From the NCBI RefSeq assembly GCF_900111885.1, contig NZ_FOKG01000007.1, forward strand, positions 62,001 to 126,000: a DNA stretch of 64,000 nucleotides. Reading direction: 5' to 3'. The position numbers and the translations under genes were made by a program. Under the pieces are notes generated by a model. It was not told where the DNA came from. It worked only from the letters and a program-made list of their open reading frames with translations, and did not search any database. Source of the stretch: Amycolatopsis marina. Its GTDB lineage: Bacteria > Actinomycetota > Actinomycetes > Mycobacteriales > Pseudonocardiaceae. Of the stretch, positions 16,595 through 25,110 are shown one piece after another. Numbering within the stretch: position 1 is the first letter of the stretch; every line of letters starts with the position of its first letter.

Positions 16595-17937
16595 CGCCCG
16601 ACTCCGCAGTAGTGGTAGCCAAGAGCCCGGAGCGAGGCGATCTGGTCCGGCGAGTAGTAGGCCCGGCCATCGAGGATCAGGCACCCGTCGGCAACCGGTA
16701 GCGCACCGAAGTCAATTCCGGCCAGCTCCCGGTGTAACGCGAACACCGCTACGCAATCCGCATCCTGAACAGCCTCATCGACGCTGGTCGCCAGCGGGGC
16801 CGCGAACAGCCGCTCCGCCTCGTCTCGATCGACCAAAGGATCGAACAGGGCGACTTCGGCACAGCCGCGCCGCAACGCAGCGACCGCGTGTTCGGTCGGT
16901 GTCGCCCGCAGGTCACCGGTGTTGTTCTTGAACGTGAGGCCGATTACCGCGACTTTCGATGCGGCTGGGTCCTTGCCCAGTTTGGTCAACTGGTCGAAGG
17001 CCAGTTGCGCGGTGTATTCCGGCATGCTCTCGTTGACCCCGCGTCCCGTCGGCGCAGTGACGATGTCGAGCCCGCGTTCTCGCGCCGAGTGCCACACCAT
17101 CCACGGGTCTTTCGTGAGGCAGGACCCGCCGACGCCGACGCTCGGCAGCAGAATGTTGACGTTGCCACCGCCCTTGGGAATCGTGTTCGCGGCCGCGATG
17201 ACGTCGAGCGAGTCCACGCCGTAGAGGGCGCAGAACTTGGCCAGCTCGTTGGCGAGCGCGATGTTGTGGTCGATCCACCAGTTGCTGGCGAGTTTGACGA
17301 TCTCGGCCGCGGTCAGCGAGCCGACCTCGATGACCTCGACGCCGAGCGCTCTCCGCCAGAACTCCGCCGCGTCACGGGCGGAGTCAGCGTCGAACCCGCC
17401 GACCACCATTGGAAGAGTTTTCAGCTCGTGCAGGGCCGTGCCTTCAGCGAGGCGCTCAGGTGACACCGCCAGCCCGAAGTCCGCTCCCGCGGTCAAGCCG
17501 CTGCGCTCCAGCAACCGAAGTACGAGACTACCCGTGGTACCGGGCGGGACCGTGCTCTTGAGCACCAGTAGCTGACCACGACGGATGTGCTTGCTGAGTT
17601 CGGCACAAGCGCCGTGCAGTTGCTCCTCGGACAACGAGCCGTCGTCGTTCACCGGTGTGCCAACGGTGATCAGCACGACATCGGCGGACCGGACGGCGCT
17701 GTAGTCGGTCGTCACGCTCAGCCTGTCCGCCGCCATGCCGGCGAGGAGGAGGCTGGCCAGCCCGGGTTCGACAAACGGGCAGTCGCCTGCGGTCAGCTCA
17801 TCGACAAGTCGCCGGTTGGTGTCGACGCCGACGACGTTGAGGCCGCGCTGGGAAAGTGTGGCCGCAAGGCACAAACCAACGTAGCCGAGTCCAATGAGGG
17901 CAACCCGCGGTTCGTCCTCGGTAGGCAGCCATCTCAT
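16591..17937 (-). CDS. UDP-glucose 6-dehydrogenase
   Basis: Protein of 448 residues. The N-terminal Rossmann site is VALIGLGYVGLCLAATLSQRG. VLKSTVPPGTTGSLV and SPERLAEGTALHEL line the active site. The catalytic Cys lies in SVGVGGSCLTKDPW near residue 270, and a C-terminal Rossmann domain follows (VAVIGLTFKNNTGDLRATP). The ATG at 17937 has GGAGAAACC upstream; the longer frame is not supported. It makes UDP-glucuronate for the decarboxylase encoded next. GGSCLTKDPW places it with cluster-associated dehydrogenases such as CalS8, instead of the house-keeping capsule type. Its presence in a pair with the decarboxylase marks a pentose pathway. Confidence 0.92.
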   Translation of the reverse strand: MRWLPTEDEPRVALIGLGYVGLCLAATLSQRGLNVVGVDTNRRLVDELTAGDCPFVEPGLASLLLAGMAADRLSVTTDYSAVRSADVVLITVGTPVNDDGSLSEEQLHGACAELSKHIRRGQLLVLKSTVPPGTTGSLVLRLLERSGLTAGADFGLAVSPERLAEGTALHELKTLPMVVGGFDADSARDAAEFWRRALGVEVIEVGSLTAAEIVKLASNWWIDHNIALANELAKFCALYGVDSLDVIAAANTIPKGGGNVNILLPSVGVGGSCLTKDPWMVWHSARERGLDIVTAPTGRGVNESMPEYTAQLAFDQLTKLGKDPAASKVAVIGLTFKNNTGDLRATPTEHAVAALRRGCAEVALFDPLVDRDEAERLFAAPLATSVDEAVQDADCVAVFALHRELAGIDFGALPVADGCLILDGRAYYSPDQIASLRALGYHYCGVGR

Positions 17938-18305
17938 GGTTTCTCCAAGAATCCGCTCTCCGCGACTGGGACCGCCGCCGACTGGACCTGGCATGTTCAC
18001 CTCAGCCAGGGTGATCTCGTCGTTCGCGCGCGGCAACTCATCGCTTGCTGACTGGCGCCTCGCGAGCCGCCGGGCCTGGTGTCCTCCCTGGACGGTTCCG
18101 ACGCTGTCGATCCGATGCCAGCTGATTCGGTTCCCGCTACGCGTCAGCGATTTCCGAACAGGCAATTCAGAAGGTGTCCGCGACCGTGTTCACGGCCACA
18201 CTGGTGCCCAGAGTGTCGCGTCGGCGATTTTCCGGTAGCGAGTGTATGCGAGCGTTCCCGCCGGTCAGCCGCCGTGCTCGAATGGCATCCAACCGGGAAG
18301 GCACT
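17938..18305. promoter_or_regulatory. Divergent intergenic region, pentose pathway
   Basis: This 368-bp gap separates the minus-strand UDP-glucose dehydrogenase gene from the plus-strand C-methyltransferase operon, so promoters for both must lie here. I found no gene, long inverted repeat or clear operator. Confidence 0.4.
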
Positions 18306-19562
18306 ATGATCATCGCCGAAGATATGGCCGTCGCCGAGTGCACCGAGTGCCGGATTTGCGGCAACTCCCGCCTGCTGTCCGTGCTCGATCTTGGAAATCA
18401 GGCGCTGACCGGCATCTTCCCTCGCCCCGGCCAGGTCGTGCCTACCGCTCCGCTGGAGCTCGTCAGGTGCGGCCCGGGTGGCTGCGGACTCGTGCAACTG
18501 CGGCACACCGCCGACCTTTCGCTCATGTACGGAGTTCATTACGGATACCGCTCGAGCGTCCGTCCCTTCATGGTCAAGCACCTGCACCGGAAGGTCGAGG
18601 TACTCACCGGGATGGTCGACCTGGACAGCGCTGATCTGGTCCTCGACATCGGCAGCAACGACGCGACACTGCTGCGCGGGTACCCGGCCAACGGCCTTAC
18701 CAGGGTGGGCATCGATCCCACCGGTGAGAAATGGCGCGAGTACTACCGCGACGACATCGACCTGATTCCGGAATTCTTCTCGAAGGCGTCCTTCGCCGCG
18801 CGGTACGGCGACCGCAAGGCCAAAGTCGTTACGTCGATTGCGATGTTCTACGACCTGCCCGACCCGCTCGGGTTCATGGCCGAGGTGCGCGACATCCTCA
18901 CCGAGGACGGCGTGTGGATGATCGAGATGAGCTACGCGGCCTCCCTGCTCGAGATTCCCGCCTACGACGCGATTTGTCACGAGCATCTCGAGTACTACAT
19001 GTTGAGCCAGATCGAGTGGATGGCCGAACGCGTGGGACTCACCGTGTCAACGGCCGAGATCACTGACGTCAACGGCGGCAGCCTGTGCGTCACCCTGGTG
19101 AAGGACCCCACCCAGCACAAGATCGACACTGCCGAGATCGACCGGATCCGCCGGCTCGAGGCCAACCTCGAGCTGGACACCATGGCCCCGTACGAAAACT
19201 TCGCCCGACGCGTCCGCGACCACCGCGACAGTTTGCGGGCATTCCTCGAAGACTCGCGGGCCGCGGGCAAGTCGACCTTGGGTTATGGAGCGTCGACCAA
19301 AGGCAACGTGATCCTCCAGTACTGCGGGATCGGTGTCGAGGACCTGCCCTGTATCGGCGAGGTCAGCGCGGAGAAGCACGGATGCAGCACCCCCGGGACC
19401 GGTATCTCCATCGTCTCCGAGGAGGAGGCCAAGGCGCGCAGGCCCGACCAGTTACTGGTGCTCCCCTGGGTCCATCGCGGGGGATTCATCGAGCGGGAGC
19501 AGGAGTTCCTGGCGCGTGGCGGCAAGCTGGTCTTTCCACTGCCGTCGATCTCCACGGTCTGA
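18306..19562 (+). CDS. NDP-sugar C-methyltransferase (TylCIII/EvaC-like)
   Basis: Protein of 418 residues with the three-part layout of sugar C-3 methyltransferases. An N-terminal zinc domain has CTECRICGN and a second Cys pair in RCGPGGCGLVQL. The SAM domain has LVLDIGSNDATLL and the catalytic CHEHLEYYML near residue 225. A C-terminal nucleotide-sugar domain contains GYGASTKGNVILQYCG. The ATG follows GGGAAGG. It is the first gene of a plus-strand run with the 2,3-dehydratase and ketoreductase. In mycarose and vancosamine pathways this family adds a methyl to C-3 of a 2-deoxy-4-keto sugar, giving a branched carbon. The same is expected here on the pentose or on a third sugar. Confidence 0.9.
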   Translation: MIIAEDMAVAECTECRICGNSRLLSVLDLGNQALTGIFPRPGQVVPTAPLELVRCGPGGCGLVQLRHTADLSLMYGVHYGYRSSVRPFMVKHLHRKVEVLTGMVDLDSADLVLDIGSNDATLLRGYPANGLTRVGIDPTGEKWREYYRDDIDLIPEFFSKASFAARYGDRKAKVVTSIAMFYDLPDPLGFMAEVRDILTEDGVWMIEMSYAASLLEIPAYDAICHEHLEYYMLSQIEWMAERVGLTVSTAEITDVNGGSLCVTLVKDPTQHKIDTAEIDRIRRLEANLELDTMAPYENFARRVRDHRDSLRAFLEDSRAAGKSTLGYGASTKGNVILQYCGIGVEDLPCIGEVSAEKHGCSTPGTGISIVSEEEAKARRPDQLLVLPWVHRGGFIEREQEFLARGGKLVFPLPSISTV

Positions 19563-19604
19563 CCACGGCTGACTCGCCGAGCCTGCGTGAAGGGATGGGA
19601 CGCC

Positions 19605-20990
19605 ATGTCGACCTCGACAAGCCGTGCTGACGACTTCCTGGTGTCGGCCCTGACGACGATCAGCGCGGAGACAGAGGATCCTGACTTCTTCCTCAAGGAA
19701 CGGTTCGCCACCGCCAGCTACAGGGTCGACGAAGTTCCGTTGGAGTCCTTGACCGCGTGGCAGGTCAACGACCGCCTCGTGCACTCCTCAGGCCGATTCT
19801 TCACTGTCGAGGGCCTGTCGGTACGAACAAATTTCGGGCCGACACCACAATGGAGTCAGCCGATCATCGTGCAGCCTGACATCGGGATACTGGGGATACT
19901 GGTCAAGAAGATCAACGGTGTATATCACTTCCTGATGCAGGTGAAGATGGAGCCGGGCAACACCAGCCTGGTTCAGTACGCGGCGACGGTGCAAGCCACC
20001 CAGAGCAACTACCAGCGGATTCACGGCGGTCGGCCCACGCCGTACCTGGAGTACTTCTTGAAAGGCACCCGGAGACGTATCCTCGTCGACCGGCTGCTCT
20101 CGGAGCACGCGTCCTGGTACCTGCACAAGCGAAACCGGAACATGGTCGTGGAGATCCCGCCGGATGACGAAGTCCCGGAAAGCGATGACTTCACCTGGCT
20201 CACTCTCGGTCAGCTGCGACGCCAGCTCGCGCTCGGGAACGTGAACATGAACGCCCGCACCGTGCTCGCGTGCATTTCCTACGCCGTGGCCGGCGATCTG
20301 CGGGTCAACCGGCTTACCGCGGCAGACGAGTTCCATGCCCAGGCCATCGCATCACACAACCTGGAACGATCCGATGTGGACCTCGCCGCGGCGATGACCT
20401 GGCTCATCGACCAGAAGGAAGTTTTCACGCTGGATGTCAGACGAATCGGTCTGCCGGACATGAGCGAATGGATCTTCGACGGCGGAAGCATCAGGCACCG
20501 CGATGGCCGCTACTTCCGGATAATCGGGCTCTCCGTGGAGGCGACCAGCCGGGAGGTCGGCACCTGGTCGCAGCCGATGCTCGAACCCGTTCCCGGGAAC
20601 CTCGTCGCCTTCATCTGTCAGCGCCAGTCGGGTGTGCTTCGGATCCTGACCCAGGCGATGGTCCAACCGGGAACCACGGATCGGCTCGAACTCGCCCCCA
20701 CGATACAGATCGCGCCAGGTTTCTGCAGAGATTCTCGGGACCTTCCGCCGCTCGTGGAGTACCTGACCTCACCGATTTCCCGCGTACGACTGGACTCGGT
20801 GCAGTCCGAGGACGGTGGCCGTTTCCACCGGGCGGACACAAAACACCTCGTGCTCGAGATCCCGGAGGACCATCACATCGAAGCCCCGGACAACTACCGG
20901 TGGATGACGCTCGGCCTGCTCGGCCGGTTGATGCGCTCCGGCTACTACGTCAATGTCGAGGCACGCAGCCTCATGGCCTGTCTTCTCTGA
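19605..20990 (+). CDS. NDP-sugar 2,3-dehydratase (TylX3/EvaA/CalS14-like)
   Basis: Protein of 461 residues built of two similar halves, as usual for this family. Each half has an LEYL/LEYF segment, a WSQP motif (PQWSQPIIVQPD and GTWSQPMLEPVPG) and an M-x-PG-x-T turn (QVKMEPGNTS, QAMVQPGTTD). It removes water across C-2/C-3 of an NDP-4-keto sugar, giving the 3,4-diketo-2-deoxy intermediate. That unstable product needs the ketoreductase encoded 18 bp downstream (21009-21959). ATG follows GGGATGGGA. Desosamine does not need this step, so the enzyme belongs to the second sugar pathway. Confidence 0.9.
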   Translation: MSTSTSRADDFLVSALTTISAETEDPDFFLKERFATASYRVDEVPLESLTAWQVNDRLVHSSGRFFTVEGLSVRTNFGPTPQWSQPIIVQPDIGILGILVKKINGVYHFLMQVKMEPGNTSLVQYAATVQATQSNYQRIHGGRPTPYLEYFLKGTRRRILVDRLLSEHASWYLHKRNRNMVVEIPPDDEVPESDDFTWLTLGQLRRQLALGNVNMNARTVLACISYAVAGDLRVNRLTAADEFHAQAIASHNLERSDVDLAAAMTWLIDQKEVFTLDVRRIGLPDMSEWIFDGGSIRHRDGRYFRIIGLSVEATSREVGTWSQPMLEPVPGNLVAFICQRQSGVLRILTQAMVQPGTTDRLELAPTIQIAPGFCRDSRDLPPLVEYLTSPISRVRLDSVQSEDGGRFHRADTKHLVLEIPEDHHIEAPDNYRWMTLGLLGRLMRSGYYVNVEARSLMACLL

Positions 20991-21008
20991 CCACCTACCC
21001 CCAAGGCT

Positions 21009-21959
21009 ATGAAACTACTTCTGATCGGCTTCTCGAGATTCGCGCGGCGCCGTGTGTTGCCGGCCGTAGCTGTCATGGACGAGATCGAGACGATCGACAT
21101 CGCGAGCTCCCACGCCGGCACCGATGCTGTCGGCCACATCCCGAAGCTGGGGCGGGTACATGCCGACTGGCGTGAAGCCATCCACGACATGGATCCCGGC
21201 CTGGTCTATGTTTCTTTGATCAACAGCGAACACGCACAGGCGGTTCGGTGCGCGATCGAGCGGGGCCACCACGTCGTCGTGGACAAGCCGGGGTTCCTGA
21301 ACCTGGACACGACCGAGGAGATGGTGGCGCTGGCCCGATCGCGCTCCCGCGTCCTCGCCGAAGCGACGTGTTACTCGTTTCATCCGATGTACCCGGAAGT
21401 CCGGTCGGTCGCTCGGGAGTTCGACACGGACATCACAAAGGTCGTAGCGATATTCACCCCGCCCGTGCCCGCGGACGACTTCCGGTGCGATCGGTCCGCC
21501 GGCGGGGGTGCCCTGCTCGACACCGGCCCGTACATGGCGTCGTTGGGACGGGTTCTGTGGGGCACGGAACCGGACCGCGTGACCGTCATCGTGGGAGACC
21601 GCACCACCAACGGTCTGGAAACGTCCTACAGTGTGTTGGCTGGTTATCCAGGAGGAAGGACGGTCATCGGACAGTTCGGATTCACCGCCGCCTACCGGAA
21701 CTCTCTTCAGCTGCTGGGGCCAGGGATCGCCGTCGACCTCGCACGCCCTTTTTCGGCACCGCCCGACATGACGGTCGACATTCGAATCGAATCCTCTGGC
21801 GAGAGCCACACGAGAAGTGTGCACGCCGCGGACAGCATGCAGATATTTCTCTCCAGTGTGCTCGACGCGGTGCGCGCGGGATCAAGGGAGTTCGACGCGC
21901 CGTTGCTGAGCGATGCCCGGACGCGTGACCGCCTTGTCCGGGCCGCGTCAGACGGCTGA
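21009..21959 (+). CDS. NDP-sugar 3-ketoreductase (Gfo/Idh/MocA family)
   Basis: Protein of 316 residues with an N-terminal nucleotide-binding fold starting MKLLLIGFSRFARRRVLPA, and the family proline turn DKP in HHVVVDKPGFLNL (more often EKP). A C-terminal alpha/beta domain has GGGALLDTGPYMASLGRVLWG, the usual G-G-G-A-L-D-x-G segment of this superfamily. It follows the 2,3-dehydratase closely and should reduce the C-3 ketone of its product, as the CalS12/TylC1-type reductases do. It is somewhat short for the family and its N-terminal glycine pattern is atypical, so substrate handling may differ. Confidence 0.8.
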   Translation: MKLLLIGFSRFARRRVLPAVAVMDEIETIDIASSHAGTDAVGHIPKLGRVHADWREAIHDMDPGLVYVSLINSEHAQAVRCAIERGHHVVVDKPGFLNLDTTEEMVALARSRSRVLAEATCYSFHPMYPEVRSVAREFDTDITKVVAIFTPPVPADDFRCDRSAGGGALLDTGPYMASLGRVLWGTEPDRVTVIVGDRTTNGLETSYSVLAGYPGGRTVIGQFGFTAAYRNSLQLLGPGIAVDLARPFSAPPDMTVDIRIESSGESHTRSVHAADSMQIFLSSVLDAVRAGSREFDAPLLSDARTRDRLVRAASDG

Positions 21960-22005
21960 CGGCAGGGGTAGTTCGCGGTGAGACGCAGGTCTGCCGACCA
22001 CGTTC

Positions 22006-22737
22006 TCACATGCGCGTTCCCACAAAAATTCCCGGACTGGTGGGTCGCCCGTCCCCGAGTCGCAGGCCGGACACGAACTCGACCGTGCAGCCAGCCTTCT
22101 GGAACGCTGTCTCGTACTGTTCGCGAGAAAAAAGGCCTACGGAGAGAACGTCCGAAAAACCCCTGATACCGGCGGCATCCGCGACGATAGCCTGGATCTC
22201 TATGCGGCTCCTGTCCCCTTGTCTCGTGGAGTGACTGAGGCGCGTTATCACGCGACCGTTCTCCCTGGCCAGGTGGCTGCCGATGTAGCCGTCGATGAAC
22301 TGTTCGGGAAACCACCACGGCTCCACGACCACGACGCCGCCCCGAACGAGATGCGCCGCCATCCGACTGATAGTTGCGGCAACCTCGTCGGCGGACCGAA
22401 CCTCACCGATCGCGTTACCGAGGCAGGTAACCGCGTCGAAAGTGCGGCCGAGGTCGAAGTCGAGCATGTTGCCCGCGTGGACAACGGACTGCGGCAACCT
22501 CTTCGCCGCGACCTCCCGCATCGTCGGCGTGAGTTCCAGTCCCTCCACGTGATCGAAGAGCTTCGCGAAGGTGGCAAGATGGGCGCCTGTGCCGCAGGCA
22601 ATGTCCAGCAGACTCTTCGCCGCCGGGAACCTGGACCGGATCAGGCGAGCATGCTTCTCGGTTTCCGCCTCGAAGTCCTTGCCTCGACTGCGAAAGACGA
22701 GATCGTACAGTTCAGCGTGATCCTGCCCGTATTCCAT
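22006..22737 (-). CDS. Amino-sugar N-methyltransferase (TylM1/DesVI-like paralogue)
   Basis: SAM-dependent methyltransferase of 243 residues starting MEYGQDHAELYDLVFRSRGKDF at an ATG behind GGAGAG. It has LLDIACGTGAHLATF, VEGLELTPTMREVA and the hallmark VVVEPWWFPEQFIDGYIGSH. It is clearly related to the DesVI-like protein at 9376-10125 but differs at many positions, so it is a separate enzyme and not a recent copy. It lies among pentose genes and converges with the ketoreductase, so it probably N-methylates the 4-amino group of the second sugar. Whether it adds one or two methyl groups cannot be predicted. Confidence 0.88.
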   Translation of the reverse strand: MEYGQDHAELYDLVFRSRGKDFEAETEKHARLIRSRFPAAKSLLDIACGTGAHLATFAKLFDHVEGLELTPTMREVAAKRLPQSVVHAGNMLDFDLGRTFDAVTCLGNAIGEVRSADEVAATISRMAAHLVRGGVVVVEPWWFPEQFIDGYIGSHLARENGRVITRLSHSTRQGDRSRIEIQAIVADAAGIRGFSDVLSVGLFSREQYETAFQKAGCTVEFVSGLRLGDGRPTSPGIFVGTRM

Positions 22738-23047
22738 CGGCTCTCCGTAAGTTCACGCCGGGACGGCAGCCCGGACTTGACGTTCGGGTCCAGCTATGAC
22801 GCCATGATCGCGCCACTCGCCCGGCCAGGCATCTCCTCGGTTGCCATCGGCGCGATGCGCGGCGGACGCCGGAGACGGTGATACGGCGGTGCCGAAGGGT
22901 TTTTTGCGCATGACGAAGGAAGTCCGTCCGTTTCCGTTGTGCCAAGCTCGTCTTTCCGAGTAGATCCGAAAGTGAACGGGGCGAGCAGCCCACCGATGGC
23001 TGTTTCCTCGAGGTTCCGGAACGGATGTCCGCGTGAAGGGTCACACG
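22738..23047. promoter_or_regulatory. Divergent intergenic region, N-methyltransferase / aminotransferase
   Basis: This 310-bp non-coding gap separates divergent genes. It includes a lower-GC part around 22880-22975 and must hold both promoters. No repeat or operator was recognised. Confidence 0.4.
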
Positions 23048-24199
23048 ATGATCAACATGTTTCAGCCGCAGGTCGGTGCCGAAGAGCTCGAGGCCGTCAG
23101 TGAGGTGTTCGACAGCAACTGGCTGGGATACGGACCCCGAACCAAGGCATTCGAGGAGGATTTCGCCGACCATATCGGCGTGCCGTCCGACACGGTGCTT
23201 TTCATCAACTCCGCCACCTCCGGGCTGCACCTCGCGATGGAACTGCTGGGCATCGGACCCGGTGACGACGTGGTGCTGCCCTCGGTGAGCTTTCCGGCCA
23301 ACGCCCACTCCGTCGCCGCCAGCGGCGCCCGCCCCGTTTTCTGCGATGTGCGCCCCCGCACACTCAACCCTTCCGTCGCCGACATCGCGGACGCTCTGAC
23401 TCCGCGAACAAAGGCGGTAATGCTGTTGCACTACGGCGGTCAGCCCGGTGACATCGTGGCGATCTCCGCGCTGTGCGAGGAGCGCGGGATACCCTTGATC
23501 GAGGATGCCGCCTGCGCGGTGGGATCGAGCGTGGGCGGCACGGCCTGCGGGACCTTTGGCGACATCGGAATCTGGAGCTTCGACTCGCGCAAGATCATCA
23601 CCACCGGAGACGGCGGTATGATCTACGTCCGGGACGCCGCGCTGGCGCGCAGAGCTCACCGTCTGGCCTACCACGGCCTGGACGAGCGAGGTGCCTTCGC
23701 TGCCGCGGCCAATGAGCCACACCGCTGGTGGGACCAGGCCATCCAGGACATCGGCCGGCGGCTGATCGGCAATGATCTCACCGCCGCCATAGGGCGCGTC
23801 CAGCTCCGCAGGCTGCCCGGCTTCATCGAGCGACGCGGAGCGATCATGGCCGAGTACGACCGGTTGCTGGCCGATACCGAGAACATCCTGTGCCCGCCAC
23901 GGCTCCCCGCAGGCCACGTCTCCACCAACTACTTCTACTGGGTGCAGCTCGACGCGGACCTGCGCGACGTAGTGGCCGAAGATCTGCTGCGGTCGGGCAT
24001 CTACACCACCTACCGCTATCCTCCACTGCACAAAGTCCCGCTCTTCGGCGCGGAGGCCGATCTGCCGGGAACCGATGCGGCCGAGGTCACCACCCTGCTG
24101 CTGCCGCTGCACCAGGCACTCACCGACGCGGACGTGCGACGAGTCGCCCGCAACCTCGTTGCCGCCGTCGAGCGACGTACGCTCCGAAGCGCCGGGTGA
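23048..24199 (+). CDS. DegT-family NDP-sugar aminotransferase (likely C-4 of the pentose)
   Basis: PLP-dependent aminotransferase of 383 residues. The ATG (MINMFQPQVGAEEL) follows GAAGG; a GTG five codons earlier is an alternative. FINSATSGLHLAMELLGIGPGDDVVLPSVSF and GIWSFDSRKIITTGDGGMIYV include the PLP lysine (SRK). VSTNYFYWVQLDADLRD and YRYPPLHKVPLF fit the substrate loop. It differs in type from the DesI-like and DesV-like enzymes of the window and is nearer to 4-aminotransferases of the PseC/ArnB/CalS13 kind. Given UDP-pentose genes nearby, amination of a 4-keto pentose is the most economical role. Confidence 0.85.
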   Translation: MINMFQPQVGAEELEAVSEVFDSNWLGYGPRTKAFEEDFADHIGVPSDTVLFINSATSGLHLAMELLGIGPGDDVVLPSVSFPANAHSVAASGARPVFCDVRPRTLNPSVADIADALTPRTKAVMLLHYGGQPGDIVAISALCEERGIPLIEDAACAVGSSVGGTACGTFGDIGIWSFDSRKIITTGDGGMIYVRDAALARRAHRLAYHGLDERGAFAAAANEPHRWWDQAIQDIGRRLIGNDLTAAIGRVQLRRLPGFIERRGAIMAEYDRLLADTENILCPPRLPAGHVSTNYFYWVQLDADLRDVVAEDLLRSGIYTTYRYPPLHKVPLFGAEADLPGTDAAEVTTLLLPLHQALTDADVRRVARNLVAAVERRTLRSAG

Positions 24200-24205
24200 A
24201 CGGAT

Positions 24206-24844
24206 ATGCGGGTCCGCGAGCTTTCAGTCGAGGGCGCCCTTGAACTCACCCCGAAGGCTTCTCTCGACGATCGCGGTCTTTTCGTTTCACCTTTTCAGGA
24301 GACGCACTTTCGGCGGGCTACCGGCCGACGACTCTTCAACGTGGCGCAGACCAATCACAGCCAGTCCCGTAGAGGCGTGATCCGGGGTATCCACTACACC
24401 GTGACGCCACCGGGCTGCGCCAAATACGTGTACTGCCCACATGGAGCAGCCCTCGACGTCGTCGTAGACATACGTGTTGGGTCACCCACATTCGGCAGGT
24501 GGGACGTCGTCGAAGTCGATCCCCGGACTTTTCGTTCGGTGTATTTCCCGATCGGGGTCGGGCACGTGTTCGTTGCCCTCCAAGATGACACGGTGATGTC
24601 GTACATGATTTCCGGGGAGTATGTCCCGGAGAACGAGCTCGCGCTGTTCCCGCTCGATCTCGACCTCGGCCTGCCGCTGCCGAAGGACGTACGGCCGATC
24701 ATCTCCGAGCGAGACCGGATGGCGCCCACGCTCGCCGAGGCCGAGCAGCAAGGACTGCTTCCCCGGTACGACAAGTGCAAAGAAGTAGAAGAAACGCTGT
24801 GGCTGTACGAGGCCAATGGGCCGAGCACGCCGAACCGCACGTGA
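24206..24844 (+). CDS. RmlC-like NDP-sugar epimerase
   Basis: Protein of 212 residues, 6 bp after the aminotransferase gene. It has the cupin fold of dTDP-4-keto-sugar 3,5-epimerases: DDRGLFVSPFQETHF, the NHSQSRRGVIRGIHYT segment with the catalytic His, VDIRVGSPTFGRWDVVEVD and PIGVGHVFVALQDDTVMSYMISGEYVPENEL. The family acts at C-3, C-5 or both. A pentose has no C-5 stereocentre, so on the pentose intermediate only C-3 could be inverted; a 5-epimerase role would imply a further hexose. The following 25 aa-rich spacer (24845-25110) has no gene. Confidence 0.88.
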   Translation: MRVRELSVEGALELTPKASLDDRGLFVSPFQETHFRRATGRRLFNVAQTNHSQSRRGVIRGIHYTVTPPGCAKYVYCPHGAALDVVVDIRVGSPTFGRWDVVEVDPRTFRSVYFPIGVGHVFVALQDDTVMSYMISGEYVPENELALFPLDLDLGLPLPKDVRPIISERDRMAPTLAEAEQQGLLPRYDKCKEVEETLWLYEANGPSTPNRT

Positions 24845-25110
24845 TCACGACAGTGGCTCGCACATCAGGAGATGCGGCGCGGTCCGCCGGAAAGAAGCAT
24901 TGGGTTACGGGAAGCCGACGATCCGAGCCGGAGGAATTGCTGCGATGAGCGACGAGCGCCTCGGTGTGACGACAGTCCGGGACCGGCCGGTCACACGGCA
25001 ATGTCCCGGCGGTCGGCGAGCGACCCTATCCCGACTACCGGCCGCGCCGCGGGCAGCCTCGATGGCTGCCTCGCAATTCCGGCTGGGCCGTTCCGCGTAA
25101 GCGGACATTC

